From the NCBI GenBank assembly GCA_016715205.1, contig JADKBC010000003.1, forward strand, positions 162,729 through 226,728: 64,000 nt of DNA, in the 5' to 3' direction. Both the position numbers and the translations under genes were made by a program. Shown here piece by piece: positions 9,025 through 17,656 of the stretch; position 1 is the stretch's first letter, and each line of letters begins with the position of its first letter. Below the pieces are notes generated by a model, which saw only the letters and a list, made by a program, of their open reading frames with translations, was not told the origin of the DNA and ran no database searches. The stretch comes from Holophaga sp. (lineage in GTDB: Bacteria; Acidobacteriota; Holophagae; Holophagales; Holophagaceae).

Positions 9025-10467
9025 ATGCGCTGGACGAAACCCCGCCTCACCCTGCTGCAAGAAAGGCTTGCTGCCGCCTATCCCGAGGCGCGCTGCGCCC
9101 TGGATCATGGGGACCCCTTCCAACTGGTGGTGGCCACCATCCTCAGCGCCCAGTGTACGGATGCCCGGGTGAACCTCACCACCCCGGCCCTATTTGCCCG
9201 CTATCCCAATGCCGCTGCCCTGGCCTCAGCTGAGCCTGCAGAATTGGAAACCCTCATCCATGCCACGGGCTTTTTCCGCAACAAGGCCCGCAACCTGATC
9301 GGCCTGGGGCAAGCCCTGATCGCCCGGCACGGCGGCCAAGTGCCGTCCGATCCCCAGGCGCTGGGCGCCCTGCCCGGCGTGGGGCAGAAGACCGCCAATG
9401 TGGTGCTGGCCAATGCCTTCGGGGTGCCTGCCTTGGCGGTGGACACGCATATTTTTAGGGTCGCGCGGCGCCTGGGCCTATCGGAAGCCACCACCCCCGA
9501 AAAGGTGGAAGCAGATCTCTGTCGCTTGTTTCCACGCGACACCTGGATCGAGCTGCACCACCAACTCATCTGGCATGGCCGCCGCACCTGTGATGCCCGC
9601 AAACCCGCCTGCGCCAATTGTTCAGTGGCCGAACTCTGCCCCACCGGGAAGGGCACGATCGCCGATCCCCACACAGGCCTTCCGGTGCTTGCCGCTGCCC
9701 CTGGCAAACAGGGCCCACCCGCCCTGCCTGCCCACTCCGGCGGCCCGCAACGCATCATTTCACTGGTTCCCAGCGTCACGGAGCTCTTAGCACAGTGGGG
9801 GTTGGTGCGACGCATGGCGGGGCGCACCCGGTACTGCGTGGAACCCACGTGGATCCGCAATGCCGTGCCCGCCCTGGGTGGCACCAAGGATCCCGATATC
9901 TCCGGCATCCTGGCCCAGCGTCCGGATCTGGTGCTTCCGGAAAAGGATGAAAACACCCGCGACGCAGCCGAGGCCTTACAGGCTGCAGGCATTCCCATTC
10001 ATGTCCTGAATATCCGAAGTGCCGCGGATGCCCGACGTGCCCTGTTGGAACTGGGTGACCTGATCGGCGTCCCTGACCAGGCCAAGGCTGCAGCGGCCGC
10101 CCTGGATCTGAAACCCCGTCGGGGCAAGGCACGCCGCACCCTCATCCTCGTGTGGCGAGAACCCTGGATCGCCGCAGGCCCGGATACCTATGTGGCGGAT
10201 CTGGCCCGGATCGCAGGCTTCGAACCCTTGGGCCCGAACGGGTATCCGCGCCTGTCCGACGCCGACCTGACCGCCCTCCAACCCGACGTCATCCTGCTGC
10301 CCACGGATCCCTTCCGCTTCACCGCCAAGCACCGCAAGGAACTGGAACATTACTTTCCCCAAGCCACCGTAAGCATCGTGGAAGGCAAGGCCCTCACGTG
10401 GATGCTGAGCCGCACCGGGGAAGGGTTGGCCCTCTTGAGGGAGCTGCGGAAAGACCTCGCAGTATGA
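9025..10467 (+). CDS. nth: Endonuclease III fused to a BtuF-like (helical-backbone metal receptor) domain
   Basis: 480 residues in two parts. Residues 1-210 are a complete endonuclease III, a base-excision DNA glycosylase/AP lyase: helix-hairpin-helix LPGVGQKTANVV with catalytic K122, catalytic D140, and a [4Fe-4S] cluster motif C189-x6-C196-x2-C199-x5-C205. After a Pro/Ala/Gly linker, residues 241-480 begin PQRIISLVPSVTELL, the typical opening of cobalamin-binding BtuF-like receptors, but with no signal peptide. The reading frame is open throughout. The ATG at 9025 aligns with the E. coli Nth start; upstream in-frame starts have no clear ribosome site. The function of the second domain in a cytoplasmic DNA-repair protein is unknown. 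Confidence 0.88.
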   Translation: MRWTKPRLTLLQERLAAAYPEARCALDHGDPFQLVVATILSAQCTDARVNLTTPALFARYPNAAALASAEPAELETLIHATGFFRNKARNLIGLGQALIARHGGQVPSDPQALGALPGVGQKTANVVLANAFGVPALAVDTHIFRVARRLGLSEATTPEKVEADLCRLFPRDTWIELHHQLIWHGRRTCDARKPACANCSVAELCPTGKGTIADPHTGLPVLAAAPGKQGPPALPAHSGGPQRIISLVPSVTELLAQWGLVRRMAGRTRYCVEPTWIRNAVPALGGTKDPDISGILAQRPDLVLPEKDENTRDAAEALQAAGIPIHVLNIRSAADARRALLELGDLIGVPDQAKAAAAALDLKPRRGKARRTLILVWREPWIAAGPDTYVADLARIAGFEPLGPNGYPRLSDADLTALQPDVILLPTDPFRFTAKHRKELEHYFPQATVSIVEGKALTWMLSRTGEGLALLRELRKDLAV

Positions 10468-10514
10468 GGTAATCTAGGGACCTTGGCCCGCATGCCCGGC
10501 CGGCAGGAGAAACC

Positions 10515-12158
10515 ATGATCCGCACCCATCTGCTCTGCGCCTTGGTGGCAATGACCCCCGCTCTGGTGGCTGCGCCCCCCACCAAGCCCGCCCCTACTCG
10601 GGTGGATTCGCTCTACGAGGCTTTCCGCAACCTCTTTGACGAGGACAAGCCCGGCGCTGATGCAGCCCTGGCGGTGCTGGAGAAGGAATTCCCCGGCCAC
10701 AAACTCAGCCTCGACGCCCGCAAACGCTTTGACGCTCCGCTGAAGACCCTGCCCGGCAAAATGGCACCCGCTTTCCAGATCGCCAGCCTCGAAAACCCCA
10801 AGGTTGAATACAGCCTCGCCACTTTCAAGGGCAAGTATGTGCTGTTGGAATTCTGGGCCACCTGGTGCCCCTACTGCGTGGCGGATTTGCCTGCGGTCCA
10901 CAAGGCCTGGGAGCGCTTCAAAACGAAGCCTTTTGAGATCCTCAGTTTCAGTTTGGACAAGAAGGCCGAAGACATCGCCCCCTTCCGCGCCACCAAGCAG
11001 CCCATGCCCTGGAAGCATGCCTTCCTGCCCGGCATGAAAGCCCATCCCATCGCCGAGGCCTACGGCGCCGCCGGCATTCCCAAATACGTGCTGGTGGGGC
11101 CGGATGGAACAATCCTGGCCTCCGATGCGGACCTGCGCGCCGACAAGCTGGAAGGCACGCTGGCGAAATTCCTGGAAGATCCCGCCCGGGCCGTGCTGGA
11201 GGAAGTCCGCGCCACCGCCACCCGTGTGGCTGAAGCCCGTCAGGCCCATGTGAAATCCGGCAAGAGCCCGCAGACCTTTGTGCCTGAGGTGGCTGCCGAT
11301 CTGGAATCCCTCCAGGGGCGCCTTCTGAATGAAACTCGCCCCGACGTTCGCCAGGCATTGCTGGTGGGCCAGTACCAGGTGGTACTGCTGCAGCGTAAGG
11401 ACCCCGACGCAGCACTTACGGCCAGCCTGAAAAAGGAAGTGCCTTCCACCTCTGCCGCATGGGGCCTGGAAGCAGGGCTGCTGCCGCGCTTCCTGGAAAC
11501 CCGCTTCCCCGATGGAAAAGAAGCCGAAGCCTTCGCCGCCCCGGGCCGCGTAAAACACCCGGATCCCAAGGTGCGCGGCGCCCTCTGGATGAGCTGCTTT
11601 GAAGCGGCCCTGGGCGAGGATGACGCGGTCGCCAAGGCAGCTCTGGAGCGATTAGAACGGGATTACGCCTTCCTGGACGACACGAAGTTCGCCCGCAAGA
11701 TGTGGGATGCCCAGGCCAAGACCGCGGTCGGCATTGTTGCGCCCGCCTTCGATGTGGTGAACCTCGCCGATCCCACCCAGCACTTCACCAACGACACCTT
11801 CAAGGGCAAGTATGTGCTGGTGGATTTCTGGGCCAGTTGGTGCCCCCCCTGTCGGGCCGAACTGCCCGGCGTCCACAAGGCCTGGCAGCGGTTCCAGGGC
11901 AAGCCTTTCGAGATCCTGAGTCTTTCCTGGGATCTCAAGGCCGAGGATATCGCCACCTGGCGGGCCAAACCCGGCAGCCCCATGCCCTGGAAACACGCTT
12001 TCCTGGGCCGCGGCAAGCACCCCCTCAACGACAGCTACGGCGTGGTGGGCATTCCCAAACCCATCCTCATCGGCCCCGATGGCAAGATCGTCGCCACCGA
12101 TGCCAAGCTGCGCGGCGAAAACCTGGAAAAGACCCTGGAACTACTGCTTGGTAAGTGA
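10515..12158 (+). CDS. Secreted protein with two TlpA/thioredoxin-like domains
   Basis: 547 residues with a signal peptide (about 1-20), so probably periplasmic. Two TlpA/AhpC-type thiol-disulfide domains lie at about 80-220 (WATWCPYC, C118/C121) and 405-547 (WASWCPPC, C443/C446), joined by a helical Ala/Glu-rich region. The domains share sequence (for example PMPWKHAFL and GIPK in both), which points to an internal duplication. CPPC is typical of reductants, while CPYC is closer to the glutaredoxin/DsbC style, so the halves may differ in redox potential. CAGGAG lies 6 nt before the ATG. The partner proteins are unknown. Confidence 0.85.
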   Translation: MIRTHLLCALVAMTPALVAAPPTKPAPTRVDSLYEAFRNLFDEDKPGADAALAVLEKEFPGHKLSLDARKRFDAPLKTLPGKMAPAFQIASLENPKVEYSLATFKGKYVLLEFWATWCPYCVADLPAVHKAWERFKTKPFEILSFSLDKKAEDIAPFRATKQPMPWKHAFLPGMKAHPIAEAYGAAGIPKYVLVGPDGTILASDADLRADKLEGTLAKFLEDPARAVLEEVRATATRVAEARQAHVKSGKSPQTFVPEVAADLESLQGRLLNETRPDVRQALLVGQYQVVLLQRKDPDAALTASLKKEVPSTSAAWGLEAGLLPRFLETRFPDGKEAEAFAAPGRVKHPDPKVRGALWMSCFEAALGEDDAVAKAALERLERDYAFLDDTKFARKMWDAQAKTAVGIVAPAFDVVNLADPTQHFTNDTFKGKYVLVDFWASWCPPCRAELPGVHKAWQRFQGKPFEILSLSWDLKAEDIATWRAKPGSPMPWKHAFLGRGKHPLNDSYGVVGIPKPILIGPDGKIVATDAKLRGENLEKTLELLLGK

Positions 12159-12296
12159 CCCAGACCTGAACTTTCCCTGATCCCACCCCTCCGATAGAAT
12201 GGTGGATTGCGTTTCTGATCGCAGATGGGCCTTTTCAGCGTTGCAGGGCCCAACACCAGGAACCCAACCGCATCGAACAGATCATTGGAGGGATGG

Positions 12297-13136
12297 ATGA
12301 AGGGAGCGTGTCGGCGTGCGCTGGCCATGGTGATAGGGGGCATCGCACTGAGCGCTCAGGCTCCAGACAACCTCTGGCTCAAGCCTTCCTCCCAGCCCGG
12401 CCTCACCCTTCACAGCGGCGCCATGGTGCTCAACCTGCCCGCCTATCCGGGCAGCCGGGAAGCCCGGTCCCAGCCCTTCCCCATTCTCAACGGCGAATGG
12501 GAAGAGCGGCTCAGCTTTGGTGCCAGCCGCTTCGGCGTGGGCGCCTCGATGGCCTTCAATGTCTACAAACAGGACGGCTGGACCGGAAGCCTGGGCCTCG
12601 AAGGCTACGAACCCCGCCCCGAACGCATGGCAGATGCCCTTGCTGGCATGGGCGATCGCGCTGCCACGACCTTCCTTGCCGCTGGACTTGCCTGGCGCAC
12701 GGGCCCCTTCGGGCTCGAAGCCGGGCTGCGGAAGGGCACGCAGCTGGAAGCCGGCGGTGGAGCCGTGCTCCGCACCACGCTGACCATCCCCCTGGGCCGG
12801 CGCTGGCTGCTGGAAGCGCGGGTGGCGGGCAGTGCCTACGATCACCGCCAAATGGACTACGAATATGGGATCGCCGCCGACCAGGCCGCCCGCCGCCATC
12901 AGCTCGTGGTGGCAGGGGACCCGCGCCTGGGCCCCGCCGAGGACCGAGCCTTCCAGGCACCCGGGGGTTGGGCCCTGCTCCAGAGCAGCCTAGCCATCGG
13001 CTATGCGCTCACTGATCACTGGCGCCTGGGCATCACCTTTCTGCAGCAGGAAGTCCAGGGCGACGCCCGCCGCAGCCCCCTGGTGCTGAGGCCCCGAAGC
13101 CAGGGCACCGTGATCGGGTTTTCCTACCAGCTCTAG
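12297..13136 (+). CDS. MipA/OmpV family outer-membrane protein
   Basis: 279 residues with a signal peptide (about 1-22, ending near SAQ). It has alternating hydrophobic/polar strand-like segments and ends in an aromatic-rich final strand (VIGFSYQL), as expected for an outer-membrane beta-barrel. The segment YEYGIAADQAARR and the spacing of strands resemble the MipA/OmpV family, some members of which scaffold MltA with PBP1b. The ATG at 12297 follows a GGAGGG site; earlier in-frame starts would prepend a non-signal sequence. A -10-like GATAGAAT lies near 12193. Confidence 0.72.
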   Translation: MKGACRRALAMVIGGIALSAQAPDNLWLKPSSQPGLTLHSGAMVLNLPAYPGSREARSQPFPILNGEWEERLSFGASRFGVGASMAFNVYKQDGWTGSLGLEGYEPRPERMADALAGMGDRAATTFLAAGLAWRTGPFGLEAGLRKGTQLEAGGGAVLRTTLTIPLGRRWLLEARVAGSAYDHRQMDYEYGIAADQAARRHQLVVAGDPRLGPAEDRAFQAPGGWALLQSSLAIGYALTDHWRLGITFLQQEVQGDARRSPLVLRPRSQGTVIGFSYQL

Positions 13137-13216
13137 GGTGAATTGGCGGCAAGGAAGAAGCTTGCCTCGGGCGGGATAATGGCCGATACCCCTTTGAGCT
13201 CACAAAGGGATCCGCT

Positions 13217-13912
13217 ATGGCCCGAAACTGGATGGAAGAACTTTTGGCCGCCATCGTGGCGGCCGAGCGTCAGCGCGCCAGCAGCATCCTGGACGAATGG
13301 GCCGCAGCGCACAGCTACGAAGCCGCCGTGGCCGAGCTGCTCACGCCCACGCTCATTGAATTTGGCAACCGCTGGGCCGCCGAGGGTCATGAAGTCTCCC
13401 TTGCCCAGGGTTACGTGGCTGCCAAGGTGGCGGAGGATCTGCTGGGCAAGGTACTGGCCCACCGGGAATCCACGGGCAATACACCTAACGTTGAGCGAGG
13501 AACGGTGGTGCTCGGCAATGTGGAAGACGACTACCATCCGCTGGGGCGGAAGATGGTGTCGGCCTTCCTGCGCATGGCTGGGTGGCGGGTGCATGACCTC
13601 GGTGTGGATGTGGAAGCTGCTGCCTTTGTGGATGCAGCCGTGGCCGAGGGTGCGCGGGTGATCGGAGCCTCCGCCATGATGCTGTCCACCGCGCGCAATG
13701 TCCCCAAGCTCCGCGCAGAGCTCGATCAGCGTGGCCTCAGCGGCCGGATCCAGCTGGCAGTGGGCGGTGCCGTGTTCAAGTTGCGTCCTGAACTGGTGGC
13801 GGAATTTGGCGGTGATGGCACCGCTGGAGATGCCCTGCAGGCCCCAGCGCTGATCGAAGCGCTATGGGCGAAATCCTGCAGACTCTTTCCCGATGCGCCG
13901 GAGGCACCATGA
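13217..13912 (+). CDS. Corrinoid (B12-binding) methyl-carrier or sensor protein
   Basis: 231-residue cobalamin-binding protein with the cap helical domain (about 1-85) and a Rossmann-type B12-binding domain (95-225). The lower-ligand motif D105-Y-H107-P-L-G110 is intact, and later segments (GASAMMLST, GGAVF) match the cobalamin pocket. Such proteins carry methyl groups between methyltransferases. It overlaps the next gene by 4 nt (ATGA, 13909-13912). No substrate-specific methyltransferase and no corrinoid reductive activase is encoded nearby, so the methyl donor is unknown. Confidence 0.9.
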   Translation: MARNWMEELLAAIVAAERQRASSILDEWAAAHSYEAAVAELLTPTLIEFGNRWAAEGHEVSLAQGYVAAKVAEDLLGKVLAHRESTGNTPNVERGTVVLGNVEDDYHPLGRKMVSAFLRMAGWRVHDLGVDVEAAAFVDAAVAEGARVIGASAMMLSTARNVPKLRAELDQRGLSGRIQLAVGGAVFKLRPELVAEFGGDGTAGDALQAPALIEALWAKSCRLFPDAPEAP

Positions 13913-14934
13913 ACAGCCTCGAACGGGTGGTGGCCTGCCTGGGTGGGCAGCCCGTGGATCGCCCTGCTTTTTCGCTGCTATTGGCCCTTTACGGCGCCCG
14001 ACTCACGGGCGCCACCCTGAAGGAGCACTATTCCGACCCCCAGGTTTTTGTGGAAGGCCAGATCGCAGTGTGGGAAACCTTTGGCCCCGATCTGCTGTTC
14101 GGTCCCTATGCCTTTCCTTCTCTGGCCGAAGCCTTTGGCGGAACCCTGCACCATCACGCCGCCCAGGCGCCCACCATGGCCAGGCCACCCTTTGCGTCGG
14201 CTCAGGAAGCCTTGGCGCGCTGGTCTCCGGAACCCACGGATCATCCCGTGTTCCGCTACCTCACGGAATGCACCCGCGGGATGGCCGCCCATTTCGCGGA
14301 CCAGGTACCCGTGATTCCCAGCATGCCCAGCCCCGCAGACCTGCCGGTTTTCCTCCTGGGGGCCGAGGGCTGGCTGGACACGCTGTTGTTCGACGAACCC
14401 GCCGCCCAGACCTTGCTGGAGCGGGCTACAACCTTTTGCGTAACCTGGGGCCGGCAGCTCCTCGAAAGTGGGGGCTTGGCCCTGGGTGTCACGGCCGATT
14501 TCAGCAACCCCGAGGTACTGCCCGAGCGTTTCATTCACACCCTCACCCTGCCTGCGCTGCGGGATTGTTTCAGTCAATTGCCTGGGCCCCTGGTGTTTCA
14601 TCACGGCGGTTGCCGCCTCGCGCCCCATTTGGCGCTATTGGGTGGCCTGCCGGGCGTGGCGGGCTATGTGCTGGATCCGCGGGATGGCCTGGCCGAGGGG
14701 CGCCAGCGCGTGGGCCCCGGTCCGCTGCTCCTGGGCGGATTGAACGGCCCGAGCTTCGAAGGCATGGAACCGGATGCGATGAAGACACACTGCTTAACCG
14801 TGCTAGATGAGCGCCATGCGGATCCCAACTTTATTCTGGCCAGCGGCAATGCGGACATACCCTTGCACACGGCACCCGCCGTGATTCAGGCGGTGCGCGC
14901 CGCCGCCCTGGAATGGAAGAGGCCAAGCCCATGA
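13909..14934 (+). CDS. Uroporphyrinogen decarboxylase-family methyltransferase (MtaA/CmuA-like)
   Basis: 341-residue TIM-barrel protein of the UroD/methyltransferase family. In corrinoid systems these enzymes move the methyl group between the corrinoid protein and coenzyme M or another acceptor. The barrel-end His/Cys zinc ligands are less clear than in MtaA: FHHGGCRLAPHL (about 227-238) supplies candidate His and Cys residues. The start overlaps the corrinoid gene stop (ATGA) and GGAGG precedes it; its own stop overlaps the DUF1638 start. The context argues for methyl transfer rather than haem synthesis. Confidence 0.85.
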   Translation: MNSLERVVACLGGQPVDRPAFSLLLALYGARLTGATLKEHYSDPQVFVEGQIAVWETFGPDLLFGPYAFPSLAEAFGGTLHHHAAQAPTMARPPFASAQEALARWSPEPTDHPVFRYLTECTRGMAAHFADQVPVIPSMPSPADLPVFLLGAEGWLDTLLFDEPAAQTLLERATTFCVTWGRQLLESGGLALGVTADFSNPEVLPERFIHTLTLPALRDCFSQLPGPLVFHHGGCRLAPHLALLGGLPGVAGYVLDPRDGLAEGRQRVGPGPLLLGGLNGPSFEGMEPDAMKTHCLTVLDERHADPNFILASGNADIPLHTAPAVIQAVRAAALEWKRPSP

Positions 14935-15527
14935 CCCTTCCCACGCCGCCCACCTGCATCGCCTGCTCCATCTTTCGGCGGGAGATCGAAGCCTTGCAGA
15001 CCACCACTGCCCTGGATCTCCAGTTCCGATTCCTCAATTCGATGCTCCACATGGTGCCGGAACAACTGGAAACGCGCCTTCGCCACCTCATTGACGAGGA
15101 AAAACAACAAGGTCGCGACGTGGTGTTGGGTTTCGGTGATTGCTGCCCGCAGATGCTGGAGTTTCAGGCCGATGCGGGCACCACACGCACCGAGGGCATC
15201 AATTGCTGTGAAATTTTGCTGGGACGGGAACGCTACCGCAGCCTCCGCAAGGAAGGCGCGTTCTTTTTCCTGCCGGAATGGGCCCGACGCTGGCAGGAGA
15301 TCTTCCAGAAGGAACTGGGGCTGACCGCGTTCAACGCCAAGAGTCTGATGGGGGAAATGCACACCCGACTCATCTACCTGGACACCGGATTGGTGCCCAT
15401 TCCCGAGCAGGAAATGCAGGAAGCCTCCGCCTTCACCGGGCTACCCTGGGAGGTTCTCCCCGTTACTTTGGAAGCCTTGCACCTCAACCTTGAGAAGGCC
15501 ATGAATCCCCGTCATCCGAATGAATAA
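14931..15527 (+). CDS. DUF1638-like protein of the corrinoid methyltransferase cluster
   Basis: 198-residue soluble protein with paired cysteines near the N-terminus (CIACSIF), GFGDCC and INCCEILLG. This resembles the DUF1638 family, which occurs beside corrinoid methyltransferases; the cysteines could bind metal. It overlaps the UroD-type gene (ATGA at 14931-14934) and the histidine kinase gene (8 nt), so three junctions in this operon are coupled. Its biochemical role is not established. Confidence 0.75.
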   Translation: MTLPTPPTCIACSIFRREIEALQTTTALDLQFRFLNSMLHMVPEQLETRLRHLIDEEKQQGRDVVLGFGDCCPQMLEFQADAGTTRTEGINCCEILLGRERYRSLRKEGAFFFLPEWARRWQEIFQKELGLTAFNAKSLMGEMHTRLIYLDTGLVPIPEQEMQEASAFTGLPWEVLPVTLEALHLNLEKAMNPRHPNE

Positions 15528-17613
15528 CCTGTTTGGTACCTCCCGGGGGAAGGATTCCGCCGCAGTGCAATTCATGGTGCTCGATATTCTCGAGACCCTG
15601 GTGACGCTTTCGGAAAACCCCGGGCGCATGGGCACCTACCTGGCCCAGCAGGTGCGGGAATTGGTCGGGGCGCGCATCGTGGCACTTCTTAGCCCCCTTG
15701 GCGATCACGAAGGCCATCTGCACACGCTGGTGGCCCTTGAACCGGCTCGCCATGCCAAACCCGAACTTCAGGCACTGCTGGAAGATGTGGCCCAACTGGC
15801 CCATGGCTACCCAACGGCGGTGCTCTGGCAGGGCCCTGATGCCCCCCCAGCCGTTCAGGCCATCCTCCACAAGGCCGGGTTCAACGGCGTCCTGGTGCTG
15901 CCCCTGATGGTTGGGGCCCGTTCCGCAGGCCTGCTGATCATCCTGCACCTGCTGGATATGCAGCGGAATTCTGAAACGCTCCGCGCCCTGGAAATTCTCA
16001 GCCCCATTGCGGCCCTGGTCATTCAAAACGCCCGGTTCTTCGAAGCCCAAGCCTCCATCATCCAGGCCCGTTCCCAGGACCTTCGGGAAAGCGAACGCCA
16101 TTTCCATACCCTGGCTGAAATCGCACCGGTGGGGATTCTGCACCTGGGAATGCAAGGAGAGATCTTTTTCCTTAACGAACGCTGGAAACAGCTCACGGGC
16201 TATTCCCAACCGCCCCCAGGTCGTTCCGTGCCGCTTCACGTGCACGAAGATGATCGTGCCGAATTGAAGGAAAAATGGGACCAGCTCCAGCAATCGGGCA
16301 CCCCACTCCTGGCTGAGTTCCGCATCGACGTACCGAACCACGATCTGCGTTGGGTGCACGGAGAAATGGTTGCTGAACGCGACGAAGCCGGCGTCATCAC
16401 TGGCTTTATCGGCTCGCTGATGGACCTCACCCAGCGCAAAAAGGCCGAAGCTGAGCGGGAACATCTGGAGACCCAGCTCGCCCAATCCCAGAAGCTGGAA
16501 TCCCTGGGCCGACTGGCGGGCGGTGTGGCCCATGACATCAACAACACGCTGAGTGCCATCCTGGCCCACGCCGAACTGCTGAAGTTCCGGTTGGGTTCGG
16601 ACCACGCCCTCCAACCCCATGTGGCAGGTATCGATCAGGCCGTGGATCGCTCCCGGGGCATCATCCAGCAGTTGCTGGCCTTCTCGCGCAAGCAGGTGAT
16701 CACACCCCAAGTGCTGGAGATGAACGAACGCATCGCAGAAACCCAGCGCACCTTGGCCCCCTTGATTGGCGAAGATGTTCAACTGCGGTTCTCTCCAGGC
16801 GAAGGCCTGTGGCGGGTGCGCTGTGATCCCACGCAGTTGGATCAGATCCTGGTGAACCTCGCGGTCAACGCCCGGGATGCCATGCCCAAGGGCGGCTGCC
16901 TTGATCTTGAAACCACCAACGTGATGGTGGATGCCTCCTGGAACGGCAAACCCATCGGTGCTGCGCCGGGCCCCTATGTGTGCCTGAGCGTCAGCGACGA
17001 AGGCTGCGGGATGGAGCCGGAAACCTTGGCCCATGTCTTCGAACCCTTTTTCACCACCAAGGGTGTTGGCAAAGGCACGGGCCTGGGCCTTGCCACCGTG
17101 TTTGGCATTGTTAGCCAAAGCAAAGGTTTCATTGATGTCTACAGTGAACCCAATGTGGGCACCACCTTCCGCATCTACCTACCGGCCGTGCAGGAAGCCA
17201 GCGCACAGCGCATGCAACCCGCGCCAGACGAGCCTCTCCACGGGGTGGGAAAAATTATGGTCGTGGAGGATGACCAGATTCTGAGAGACCTCATTCCCTT
17301 TATGCTCCAGGGGCTGGGCTATGAGGTGCTGGCGGCATCTTCGCCCGAGGAGGCGTTGAGCGTATGCGCCCAGCCAGGCATGACCTTCGATCTGCTGCTG
17401 ACGGATGTGATCATGCCGGGCATGAGCGGCCGGGAATTGCGCGACCGAATGCTCCACCTGCGCCCCAACATCAAGGTCCTATTCATGTCCGGTTACACCG
17501 CCGATATCATTGCCACCCGTGGGGTGTTGGAGGCCGGTGTGAACTTCCTGGCGAAGCCCTTCACCATGGGCGAGCTGGGCAAGAAAGTAGCCGAGGTCAT
17601 GGCCCAGGCCTGA
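15520..17613 (+). CDS. Hybrid sensor histidine kinase (GAF-PAS-HisKA-HATPase-REC)
   Basis: 697 residues without membrane segments, so cytoplasmic. Order: GAF-like (about 20-185), a coiled linker, PAS (about 190-310), HisKA with the phospho-acceptor H338 in GGVAHDINNT, HATPase with N-box NLAVNARDAM, G1 DEGCGM and G2 GTGLGLATV, and a C-terminal receiver with phospho-acceptor D629 in LLTDVIMPGMSG. The start lies within the end of the DUF1638 gene, so the kinase is made together with the corrinoid cluster and may sense methylated substrates or the corrinoid state. That link is inference. Confidence 0.93.
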   Translation: MNNLFGTSRGKDSAAVQFMVLDILETLVTLSENPGRMGTYLAQQVRELVGARIVALLSPLGDHEGHLHTLVALEPARHAKPELQALLEDVAQLAHGYPTAVLWQGPDAPPAVQAILHKAGFNGVLVLPLMVGARSAGLLIILHLLDMQRNSETLRALEILSPIAALVIQNARFFEAQASIIQARSQDLRESERHFHTLAEIAPVGILHLGMQGEIFFLNERWKQLTGYSQPPPGRSVPLHVHEDDRAELKEKWDQLQQSGTPLLAEFRIDVPNHDLRWVHGEMVAERDEAGVITGFIGSLMDLTQRKKAEAEREHLETQLAQSQKLESLGRLAGGVAHDINNTLSAILAHAELLKFRLGSDHALQPHVAGIDQAVDRSRGIIQQLLAFSRKQVITPQVLEMNERIAETQRTLAPLIGEDVQLRFSPGEGLWRVRCDPTQLDQILVNLAVNARDAMPKGGCLDLETTNVMVDASWNGKPIGAAPGPYVCLSVSDEGCGMEPETLAHVFEPFFTTKGVGKGTGLGLATVFGIVSQSKGFIDVYSEPNVGTTFRIYLPAVQEASAQRMQPAPDEPLHGVGKIMVVEDDQILRDLIPFMLQGLGYEVLAASSPEEALSVCAQPGMTFDLLLTDVIMPGMSGRELRDRMLHLRPNIKVLFMSGYTADIIATRGVLEAGVNFLAKPFTMGELGKKVAEVMAQA

Positions 17614-17656
17614 TGGCCAGGAGCCACTCCGGCTACTCTTTTAGTCGGGGACCCCT

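Noticed and set aside
15484..17118. 544-residue open frame antisense to the hybrid kinase
   Set aside because: The plus strand encodes a complete kinase with all motifs; the antisense product has no recognisable domain.
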